From Saussurea involucrata (taxonomy: Eukaryota > Streptophyta > Magnoliopsida > Asterales > Asteraceae): 64,000 nt of DNA. The stretch spans positions 39,546,001-39,610,000 of the forward strand of contig CM066314.1 of the NCBI GenBank assembly GCA_033807775.1, given 5' to 3'. The notes under the pieces are model-generated. The model was not told where the DNA came from. It made no database searches and worked only from the letters and a program-made list of their open reading frames with translations. Below are positions 33,555 to 43,540 of the stretch, piece by piece; the stretch's first letter is position 1; each line of letters starts with the position of its first letter. The position numbers and the translations under genes are program-made.

Positions 33555-36500
33555 TTATGTGAGACGTTCCCAACCGCTGTCATGGGCTGTACGGAGAACG
33601 TGGTTCCGGAGCTCGTCATTCATCGTGTAGAACCTGTGTACTTCCTTCACCATCGCATCCTTTAAATTGTTATTTGTATGTAAAGTAATCTTTGAAACAT
33701 ACTTTTTCCGTAGATCTTCGAGTTGAGAATGTTGCTTTTGACTTTCGTCTGCTAAACCGCATTTCCATTTGGTGTCGCCCATGAATATCTCCATATGTCA
33801 CATCGTGAATACACCACTGTCATATGAGTTGAAATTAGTCTGCCAATCCAAGACCAATCTTTCCTGCTTCACCTCTTTAAACATCTGTGCAGACGGATGT
33901 CCAACAACAATCAAATGTTGTCGCACTACCTTTAGCTGAAAAAAGCAATTTAATAAAAATTTATATTTTAGTTAATTTCAAATACGTACTTACTTAAATT
34001 AATAAATTCATGCTGACGTGCCAAAATTTCTGGTAGGTAAGAGTACTTCCTCAAAATCATGTCATTAGACATTTCCTTCCATTTTCGATTGTCGTTTATG
34101 GTGAATGTTGGATTCTTAAGGTTTACCACAACTAAATAGTAGAAGCACCCATCATTCATTGGAAAGAACACCTGCATTTTGCGGGTACGTTACTATTACG
34201 TATAACCTATTAAATATAAGAAATAACGTGTGAATATAACCCTTATTAACTTACCAAATCAAAAAAATTCATGCTAACAACTGTTTTATTTTTTCTGGCA
34301 GAGGTTGATATGCTTTTTATGAACATGTCATAATGAGTCTTCAGATCAAGGCATCTTGTACTCAAAACTGGGCCCGCCTGTGTCAATGATTTTATATTTA
34401 ACAAATTTATATAAAAACATAGTTAACATTTATACTACGTGTTGTTGAATTGGTTGATGGAATTTTTATCTTCTTACCATAATATCAATCTTGAAGAAAT
34501 AACGTCTCATTGAATCACGGTTTCTGAAGTGTTCTTCGTAGTTTAGGATTGATGCCCACGCGTTGATTACCGTTGGTTTGGTGTTCATGTTCATCACAGC
34601 TAATGTCTCCATCTCTGATCGATCGATGTATGTCAACTCATCTGAGCGAAAGACGTTGTCGCTAAGAATAATCATGATTTATACATCATTATTTTATATT
34701 CTGTATGCTATCAGTTAAATGGAGTACTAGTCATTATGTTTGTCTTTTTAAGATTATAGGTTTGGTTTATACCTTTGACTTTGTGTTCAGCTGCCAAATG
34801 TGAGTATGGAGTTTCCAAGTTTATGACATTCCTGGTTTGACTCCTTGTAACCCTCGATGAACTCCCTATCTCAATCCTTGAACCTGTTTAAATAAATAAG
34901 TTCTATTCATTTGCTGATTTTTTTATAGTGGTGGGCTATCAATTTTCAAACATTTGTTAAACCTACTTTTGCTCCCAGTTGTGTAGTGTGTATGTTCCTT
35001 TTCATGAATAGGGATTGTAGGGCCACCTGAAAGTTGAAAGTTGAATCGCCACCATATGTATTGTTATACTATAGTTAATGTTTTCAAAAAAAGTCATGTT
35101 AGCATGAGTTTAAATTAGCATTTACTATTTTTTATACCTTCATTCACCATTGTTTTATCCTCAGAATCTGTCATGGACAGGTCTGTAATAAAATTTCCAC
35201 TCCTTGTATTATGTTCAAAAAATCCAAATCATGTCATCAATTGTTTGCTAGAGCATTGATTTTACTTTCATTTTTAATCATATACATACCTGTTACTTTC
35301 TCCTCTCCAGAATCATATATGGTTATGCCTCCACTATCTGCAGGCCAAAAAATCAAAAATTGAAGGTTGTTATATTTAAGTTGCGCTATCTCCAGAATCA
35401 TTACCTTTGCGTTTTCTTCCTCTTCGTTTGGTTCTTGTTCCTGGTGATAGGGTGTCCAGTACCATTGGGCTCACTATCCATGTGTGTCACCATCTCAATG
35501 AAACACTCTTGATTATATTGTTCAAGACTCCGACCATTGTGAATTAATTATACGGTTATACAAAATATAATTCATGCATTTCCGTGTTTATTTCCGATAT
35601 ATCTATGTAAGTTTGTTTGGTGGTTAAAAAATTATTTTCAATTTTGTTTGGCAAACATGTGGATACCAATCATGATGTTACTCTGTACTGAACATGTACT
35701 CATACATTCATGATTAATATACAAAAAATATCATTCAGGAATACGGGTCCTAATGACAAGTGTACTGAATGGAAAGCAGTTATGCATTCAGGGCAAACCA
35801 CACCATTCATGAATACATGGTTGAAAGCAATTGCTTGATTAACAATCAATTTGTTCATGAAGCAAACAAACAACATACAATTCAAGCATTAGAATGAATC
35901 ATGATGCATGTACCAACAGGGTATATCATTCACAACGATGCATATATTTTTTTAGTTCAAATTATTTGGCTACTATATTCATGAATACTTTTTTATTGTG
36001 ACTTTACTACCCTTGTCCCTTTTCATATTCATACCATCCACATTGCTCACTACATTTACATTGTGGATCTCAAAGTGTAGGATAATGTTAAACAATATTC
36101 TTATTTAAAATTACTTCAACTCTGTCCACTAGCTATCAAATTCACTCTTATAGTTTTGTTAGGTTTTCTTTACTATTTCTGCAAGAGTCAACCATGTTTC
36201 TTTATTTTCAATATTAACAACTATCCAAAACACTACCCAACAAATTATCTTTTTTCAGCATAAAAGTGTAATACATCGCCTCTTAAAAATAATCTTGTCT
36301 ATTCGGCAAACAATCAGTGTAATCTTCAATATTGGGGGAAAAACATGATTTTGGGTATTCTTCATTTACTTTGTTAAGTTAATTTTAAACACCAAATAAA
36401 TTGATTACATTTATTTTATAATGTTCGGCTTTTTTACCCAAATACAAAAACCCTAATCATTAGATGCAACGTATTTCATTACCTTCAACCTCTTGTTTTG

Positions 36501-36668
36501 GATCCTTCGTAGGTGATTGAGGGTCTGGTGATTCGGTGTATCTTCCATTTTTTCTTGATTCTCTTCCTCCAGGTCCACTTCAACAGGGTTGTCGGCCGTG
36601 TTTTTGAAGTTCGAGAAAGATGTTTTAAGTCTTATTCTTTCGCTGGGGCGTCTAACTATGAAGACCAT
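33555..36668 (-). pseudogene. ULP1-like (C48) cysteine peptidase relic of MULE A
   Basis: ULP1-fold peptidases remove SUMO or related modifiers. On the minus strand, exons follow the same order as in MULE B: about 34466-34620 (VINAWASILNYEEHF), about 34262-34380, about 34010-34176 (VFFPMNDGCFYYLVVVNL) and 33555-33905. A probable first exon is at 36453-36668 (MVFIVRRPSERIRLK), and a basic NLS-like exon near 35405-35470 reads TRTKRRGRKRK. Catalytic residues are gone: the His position is Phe (codon 34142-34144), the nucleophile Cys is Ser (33816-33818, DSGVFTM instead of DCGVFVM) and a TGA follows at 33798-33800; only the Asp survives (INDNR). The large N-terminal domain seen in MULE B is not present. 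Exon limits are approximate. Confidence 0.82.
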
Positions 36669-37044
36669 AAAACGTTAGTGTTTAATCGAAAATGGTACAA
36701 TCATGAATCGCCGGACTTGATGATAATCCAAGATGTTACCTCTGTTGGGATGCATGTTACCCTGTTGCTAATGATTTCAGTTGAAAAATGTCGCCGATGA
36801 GTTTTTAGTATCAAGATCAAATTGATTTTTGTCAATGAAAACCGTCCATATATGTTCTGCGCTAAAGAAGGAAACTAGAATCCCGGATTATCGGCGATCA
36901 TTTTCCAGATGATTGTCACCGGCCTCATTTGACCAATTTACCCTTTAGGCGTGTGGGAATTCATGAAAAAAAATCAAAAAATGAACCGTAATTACAAGAT
37001 TGCCACCGTTTTTATTTTGATCGTGGATTAAAATAATGGAGGGA
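36669..37044. other. Subterminal region of MULE A
   Basis: Upstream of the presumed first ULP1 exon (minus strand). It likely holds that gene's promoter; no other ORF of credible composition. Confidence 0.45.
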
Positions 37045-37100
37045 TGTGATTGGTTTGCAAAGTGTGCATGAATGGTGTGGTTTGCAAAGGATACTACCCC
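37045..37100 (-). repeat. Right terminal inverted repeat of MULE A
   Basis: Inverse of 19407-19461, with two TTTGCAAACCA units on the minus strand. Ends directly before the TSD tatcaacata. Confidence 0.85.
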
Positions 37101-37103
37101 TAT

Positions 37104-37110
<7 letters not shown>

Positions 37111-37175
<65 letters not shown>
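37111..37175. repeat. (TA)n(GA)n microsatellite between the two MULEs
   Basis: TA run followed by GA run, the mirror image of the (TC)n(TA)n run left of MULE A. Confidence 0.9.
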
Positions 37176-37179
<4 letters not shown>

Positions 37180-37499
37180 TAAAATGTAACTGCTAAATGT
37201 GTGAAACTTTTGTAACCAAATCCTGACCATTGATTTCCAATCTTGATCTAATTATAATTAAGGGTAATTAAGTCTTTTCTATTCATTATTATTATTTCCG
37301 ATTTTTAATTAATATTTTTCTTAGGCGTTAATTTAGGAAATAACTGATTCTATTTTAAATTTTATTGTTTTTTGATTTTATCCCTATTTTATAATTATCT
37401 TCTTCTTCAAACAAACCGTTTTAATATATATGAAAAAACCATTAACTGCTCTACTGGAAAACCACAACAGTTTCGATTTGGTGTTTTTGCATCAAAATC

Positions 37500-40400
37500 A
37501 TGTATTTCGATAACGAAAACTCAAATGTTGAAGAAGAAATTGCTAATGACCCAATCGACATTTATGATGATATAGCGAATTTTGTGATTGCTAATGGATC
37601 AGACCAAGAACACGATGATACATTCCCAGGCGATCTTCATGATTCGAATGATGGTACTCCCAAAAAAAAGGGTAAGTGTTATCAAAAAAATTCCGCAATA
37701 CGTATGTATAAATAGATTAGACGATTGGCACTGTTTATTTTTTTCACGTCAGTATTAGTTGCATACGTACTTAGATTATCCTACTTACATCATATTTGAT
37801 CATACATGTTAACCGTATTTCAGAGATATTTAGTTTTCATATGAAATTTAGTTTTCATATGAAATTTAGTTTTCATATCTTTATAGAATCGTATTGTAAG
37901 ATAATTCGAGTTCCATTTTATTTTCTCACTTTATTCAATATGAAAACATATGAATGACTATATGGTATGAAATTATATACTCATAATACAATTTATTACG
38001 AAATTATACATTTATGTTACGTTATATATATATGAAAACTATGTAACATGTAGCATCGTTTATTTTAATTATATGTTGTATGTAAAAAATTATCATAACT
38101 GCGCCATATATATTTTGTTATTTTATATGGTACTGTATCTCATAATAGTTATGTTATTAAATTGTATTTTAATTTTTTTTTCTTAGTACATCATGATACT
38201 TTTGTGTCACCTGGAGGTACCAAATATTGGATACCTTATGTTGATGAAAGTATAAAGATTGGTGTTGGATATGAATTTAAGACTATTGAGCTTGCTGATG
38301 TTGCCTACATGAAATACGTTGAAGAAGCTGGTTTTAATGTTCGTCAATCCAATAAGAAAAAAACAAGTTTGAGCAGGTTATATCACGTTATCTGCTTTGT
38401 AGTAGGCAAGGTATGCCTGTGAGTAGAGACCTCGAGTCCATGACTAGGAATTCATGCGTTAAACGTACGAATTGTAGAGCATGCATTAAGTTTCGTCTTA
38501 GGAAAGAGACTGGCACGTATGTTGTTTACAAGTTTGAAGAAAGGCATAACCATGCTCTTTACAACAACGTTGACAAGACGATGTCACGTTCGAAGAGAAA
38601 GTTGCAATACACTGATTTTAGGAACGTATACAATGGAGCATCATCTTCTGTTGGTGGGGCAAAGTCGTATAATATACAGGCTGCGCTTAAAGGTGGTTAC
38701 GAATATGTTAGCCAGACCCAAGTTGACTATCAAAATGCTAGGACTGCTATGGGACCATTTGTTGGAAAGAAAGATGTGCAAATGTTGGTTGATTTGCTGT
38801 GTAAACGTCGAACGGCTGTTCCTGAATATTTCTTTGATATATTGGTTACCGATGGGGAGCTACAGGCTGTTTTTTGGGCTGATGAGATTGCTAGACTAAA
38901 CTATAAAGAGTTTGGTGACACTATATCATTTGATGCAACGTATCGAATGAATCGGTACGTATTATATTATGAGCTATAATATGTATCATAATTCTTTTTT
39001 TACATTTTTACTAATTATTTCATTTTTTCCACAGTCATGCTATGAACTTTGTCCCGTTCATAGCTATAGACAACCATAGGCGGTCAGTTGTTGTTGGATC
39101 TGCGTTGATAAGCCACGAGAATATAGAGAATTTTAAGTGGGTGTTGGCTGCCTTCTTGAGAGAACATGAGAAGCAACCTACGTTTGTTATTACTGATCAA
39201 TGTGCGGCTATGAAACAAGCAGTTCCTTTCGTATTCACAGAATCGAAACATCGTTTGTGCATGTGGCACATTATGAAAAAACTACCCGACAAGGTATGTT
39301 TTCTATTTTATTCACTCGTTTTACACTATTATTTTATTGTGTGCCTAATTTTTTAGTAGCCATAATATGTACGTCCATTCAACATTTTAATCATATCTAC
39401 ACTCTTGTAGATAACGTCTGATCTTGATGCGAATATAACCTTCAAAAGAAGATTCAACAAGTTAGTATGGAATGACCATATGAGTCCTGAGGAATTTGAG
39501 TTTGAGTGGGCTAGTATTATTGATGATTATGAACTTCATGCCAACGAATGGTTAAGAGAGATGTACCGGATTAGAGAGTCATGGATATCTGCGTACTATA
39601 GGGACGTTCCCTTCTCGGGCTTAATGAGGACGACATCACGATCGGAGAGTGCTCATGCGTTTTTTCGTATATATGCATACTATCGTAATGATTTGGTCAA
39701 GTTTATACATGCGTTTGATGGTGCTATTGAAAAGCAGAGGAACAAGCACCGCATCCTTGAGTTCATCACAAGAAACACGTTCCCTCGATGTGCTACACCG
39801 TGTGTAATTGAGAGGCATGCTTCGGAGATATACACACGTAATGTTTTTAAAGAAGTTCAAAAAGAGATTAAAAAAGCCGCGTATCATTGTGGCGTTGTTT
39901 ATCTTGGTGAAGATGGCGATATACGAAAGTATAGGGTTTTACATAAAAATATAAAGGCTCTCACCAAGTATTCGTATGAGGTTCGATTATTTTTTTTGTG
40001 CACAATTCCTTTGTAATATTGGTTGTAGTAGCTTATATTCAATAATAATATTTTATGAAAATTCTTACTTATAATACCTTTTTTTACGTTTTTTTTACAG
40101 GTTTCTCACAACACATCGACAGACATGATGGAATGTGAATGTAAATTCTTTCCACGACATGGTACCCCGTGTCGTCATATTTTCAAGATTTTGCTGAACT
40201 TCGACTTTGTAGCAATACCAGAAATACTTATATCGCGTCGATGGACCAGAGATCTTGTCCCGGTTGAAGTTCAAGATGCTCGGGCACGTTACGGCGAGGT
40301 TGATGTAGAGAAGGAGCGTTTGATAAATGGGTTGTATTCTAAGCTTGATTTGTTGGTTAGTCGCATCAGAAATGATAAAAGTAAGTTGACTGTTCTAACC

Positions 40401-40694
40401 GAAATGATGGATAACATGAAAACTGAGTTCCAGGTTGAAAATATAATTTCGTCAGCTGCTGCGGACAGAAACGAAGCTCTTAGGGAATGTTATGGTGTAG
40501 ATGTTCCGAAAGAGATTAACGTGCTACCACCTGCTGGTATACGGAACAAAGGATCTGGTACTGGAAAACGGTTGGTAGGTGTGTTGGAGAAAGCTGCGAA
40601 GAAGTCCAAGAAGCAAGAACGTCTGTGTAGGAGGTGTAATACTTATGGTCAGCATGATTCAAGGAATTGCCCGACCCGAAATAAATTTGGATAG
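37500..40694 (+). CDS. FAR1/MURA-type MULE transposase, nearly intact (MULE B)
   Basis: Exons 37500-37671, 38187-38954, 39035-39293, 39411-39980 and 40101-40694, all with AG acceptors and GT donors and matching phases (one donor, gttcga, is weak). N-terminus acidic; FAR1-type DNA-binding domain with TNCRACIKF...ERHNHAL; DDE core with the first Asp in SFDATYRMN, the second in FVITDQCAAM, and a Glu in the WLREMYRIRESW helix region; SWIM finger ECECKFFPRHGTPCRH; C-terminal knuckle LCRRCNTYGQHDSRNC. The one lesion I see is a frame change in the A-run at 38355-38362 (aagaaaaaaacaag), before the DNA-binding cysteines. It could be a real indel or a sequencing error. Expected to act on the MULE termini in the nucleus. 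Confidence 0.87.
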
Positions 40695-41165
40695 TATTAG
40701 TTTGGTTGTTCTTATACGTTTTTCATACCTATTTAGACATTTTTGGCTGTTTTTTATGTTTGCCATGCAAACCCATTTATAACTTTATTTTGACATAAGT
40801 TATTTAACACTTTTGGATAGATTTTAATATTTGTTTCTTATTCTTTTTATTAATTAGTAAACTTTTTTTGTCTTTTTTGTGGATATTGCGTATGAAAAGT
40901 CCCAAGCACACATACCATGAAAAAGTATATTACACACCCTTGGAATATGTAAGAATAGGCTATCATTTTTTAGCATAGGGAATGCATGTGCATAGGTCTT
41001 ACAAACATCAATAGGGTTTAAGACTACACAATGTGATAGCCTTGAAAACCACTATTTTGCATACGATTTTGGATGAAAGATTGTTGTATACCTCTATTAT
41101 ATATATCAACCCATCTTTATTCATATGTATTGCCTTATACCTATCTTCACTCTCATTCTACACTC
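40695..41165 (+). other. Spacer and probable promoter of the MULE B coiled-coil ORF
   Basis: AT-rich, no ORF. A TATA-like ctattatatatatcaac lies about 75 bp before the ATG at 41166, followed by a CT-rich leader ending in cactc. Length is nearly the same as the equivalent spacer in MULE A after removal of its Harbinger insert. Confidence 0.5.
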
Positions 41166-41441
41166 ATGGCAAACAACCCCAGAAACCCCAATGGTGCTAA
41201 TCCCATTGGATCACATACTAACCAAGTTGTTGTCATAGATGCTTTGATCCGTGAGAACAAAGCTCCAAGGGACGAAGTGAAGCGCCTGCAGGAGAAACTT
41301 GATGACACCGTCCATCACCCTGAGTGGGCAAAAAACCATCTAGATGAAAGGTGTAGGCGTGTTGAAGATCTGGAGTCACAAAACTCTATCTTCCAAGAGA
41401 TGGTTTGGAAGTACTATGAAGATATAACAACTTTAGTGTAG
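41166..41441 (+). CDS. Small coiled-coil ORF of MULE B (91 aa), function unknown
   Basis: The frame is open from 41073, but the ATG at 41166 (MANNPRNPNGANPIG) fits the TATA-like element and CT-rich leader. The protein has a short polar N-terminus and then a charged helical region (ENKAPRDEVKRLQEKLDD ... RRVEDLESQNSIFQEMV) with coiled-coil character. No cysteine cluster, signal peptide or membrane span. Sequence identity with the MULE A counterpart (25509-25769) is low by eye, but length, fold type, strand, position between transposase and ULP1 gene and distance from the transposase stop (472 versus 475 bp) match. I infer a shared third gene of this MULE family; its role (oligomerisation partner or regulator) is speculation. 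Confidence 0.62.
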   Translation: MANNPRNPNGANPIGSHTNQVVVIDALIRENKAPRDEVKRLQEKLDDTVHHPEWAKNHLDERCRRVEDLESQNSIFQEMVWKYYEDITTLV

Positions 41442-42007
41442 ATGAAAGTACTTTTTAGTATATACTTTAATGTAGATGAAGGTATTCATCGGAGTTAAAT
41501 GTTATATTTTATGGTATGAACCCAAATATTGTTGATGTCTTCTAAAATCATATGAACATGTTAATGAACTTTAATGTTTTTAAAGAGAATTGGCATTGAT
41601 TGAATATATATTATCAAAAACTTATATACAAGAAATGTTAGTCAATTAAGTAACTAATAAACATATGAATAATTAAATGTTTTACCAAAATATTACAAAG
41701 TTGATTGTTTACTGTTTCAAGTAAGAAGAATATTAAAAACAGTTTATATGTACACGCTCCTGATTACTTTTCATAAGATAAAATTAATCAAATAAGTAAA
41801 CGAACACCATAAACACTTCAAATTCCAGATTTTTTTTCATAAAAACCAATATCTTGGAAAACGAAACAATCAAAATTAAAATCCTTAGCAGCATAAAAAA
41901 CCCCAATTTTCAAAGTAGATAAGTGTAATCTAAATCCGAAATCGTAAACAAAATATTCTAATATGAAACATGCAACTAATATACTGTTTAAGTGGTAAAA
42001 CTCCAAA
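41442..42007. other. Convergent spacer of MULE B
   Basis: AT-rich gap where the plus-strand ORF and minus-strand ULP1 gene end toward each other. Nothing coding seen. Confidence 0.5.
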
Positions 42008-43440
42008 TCAATCAAACTTAGATAGTCGCTTAGCCCGTGTTGCGTTCGCACGACCAAGAATCTGTGTTTGTGTTATATTGTCCATCTTGTAGAATCGTGT
42101 TATTTCCGATTGAACATAATCACGCCTAATGTTCCATTCGCTAAACAGGATTTTTGCAGTGTACTTTTTTCTAAGCCCCTCCAACTGTTTCGCTTGCGCT
42201 GGGCCTTCCCTTTCCAGATTTGTTGTCAAACCCCTGCTCCCTCCACCCATGTAACACTCCATATGCCTCATTACGAAAACACCACAATCCACATAATTAT
42301 CTCTAGTTTGCCAACTTGTAACAAGCCTAACCTTTGACAAACTTTCCACAACCCTTCCCGCCGGGTGATTTGTCTCTTTCAAATGGGTAGACAACATTGT
42401 TTGCTGTACATTACAATAAATTATTATACATATTTATTCGTAATACTAAATTATGGTAACTATACAGTATGAAAATTTATACGTACCAACATTTTAACAT
42501 CCATGTCACACTTGTCTGATATATCCCTTCCCAAAGACGCTTCATGCTTGTTGTCTATTACCTCAACCAAGTTACTTTTTAGATTGAACACCACACAGTA
42601 ATAATGTCGATCCCGCATAATCGGAAAGAATATCTGTTCATACGGTATTAATTAGTTAATTTAATAAATATTTTCCTTATTAAAACATACAAGTTAATAT
42701 AGATGTTATGTATTTACGTCATACCAGATCGACGTTTTTCATGTTGACGTTTTCAACATTGTGCTTTGTTGCTTCAGCAATGTTCTTCACGAACCAATTG
42801 TATCGCTTGTTATAGTTGTATATGTGTGGCAATAACACCCCACCCTCCTGATTAGTTTATTACGCATTAGCATCCGAAACAGAAAATTAAGTTTAATTTT
42901 TTAAGGTTGTTTGTAATACTGACCAGAACGGATGTCTTGAAGAATAACCTTTTTGGTGAATACACGCTTCTGTACTTTTCTTCGTAGTTCAAAATGTCAA
43001 CCCATCCGTCAATCACGTTGGTTATGATATGCTCATTACCAGCCAAACTCTCCATTGCCGCCCGTATCACTTTTTGGTATGTACTTGAACAGTACAGATA
43101 CAAATACAGATTATTAAACCTTGGTTAGTATAAACTTTCATATGTTAACATAACCTTTCCCGAATAAATTCACAAAAAACAACCAAAATAATAACGTGAT
43201 TGTACTTACTCTAGGCCACCATAGCCAGCCAAGCAGAATTCATGGGCTTTCCTTTCGTCCGTAGTCAATACCATTCGAACATCGACTGACCGCCTAACGT
43301 ATGGCGACCTCATCTGATCTCCAAGTCTTGTATCTCTTTTGCTACCCCGACGTTGTATGACATCATCTATCGCAGCCCTTTACCCTTTTCAACCGCGTTG
43401 TAATTAACCAGCTTCCTATCAAACTTTTCAGTAGTTTTAT
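42008..43440 (-). CDS. ULP1-like (C48) cysteine peptidase catalytic region, triad intact (MULE B)
   Basis: Putative SUMO/ubiquitin-like peptidase. Exons on the minus strand: about 43210-43440, 42924-43083, 42725-42847, 42487-42633 and 42008-42403. They read RSPYVRRSVDV, then VIDGWVDILNYEEKY, KRYNWFVKNIAEAT, then IFFPIMRDRHYYCVVFNL with catalytic His (codon 42604-42606), VIDNK with catalytic Asp (42553-42555), and DNYVDCGVFVMRHME with nucleophile Cys (42284-42286). Splice sites are consistent (acag before CAA at 42403; gtacgt after TTG at 42487). Upstream the frame is broken: an apparent frameshift near 43375-43385 and a TAG at 43541-43543, unless an undetected intron removes them. Catalytic exons look preserved; the full-length protein may not be made. 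Confidence 0.82.
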
Positions 43441-43540
43441 CATTAACGTGCACGGCATCCGAAACTGCATTTTTGGACAACGATTGGACAGATCGTTGTA
43501 TTACATCGTCGTCTATCTGATTTAGGTGGGTGCTCAAAAT

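Larger units (their letters stand above)
19407..37100 (+). mobile_element. MULE A: complete Mutator-like element carrying transposase, coiled-coil ORF and ULP1-like gene
   Basis: The left end GGCGAAATTTGCAAACC and the inverse of the right end (GGGGTAGTATCCTTTGCAAACC, minus-strand reading) align over about 50 bp. Each contains two copies of TTTGCAAACCA. The 10 bases outside both ends are identical (tatcaacata at 19397-19406 and 37101-37110), the duplication size expected for MULEs. Inside: transposase on +, small coiled-coil ORF on +, ULP1-like gene on -. Later insertions are a SINE (22009-22199), a Harbinger derivative (23365-25306) and a Copia (26343-33190). Without them the element is about 8.7 kb. 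ULP1-bearing MULEs are known in plants (Kaonashi-type). Confidence 0.92.
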
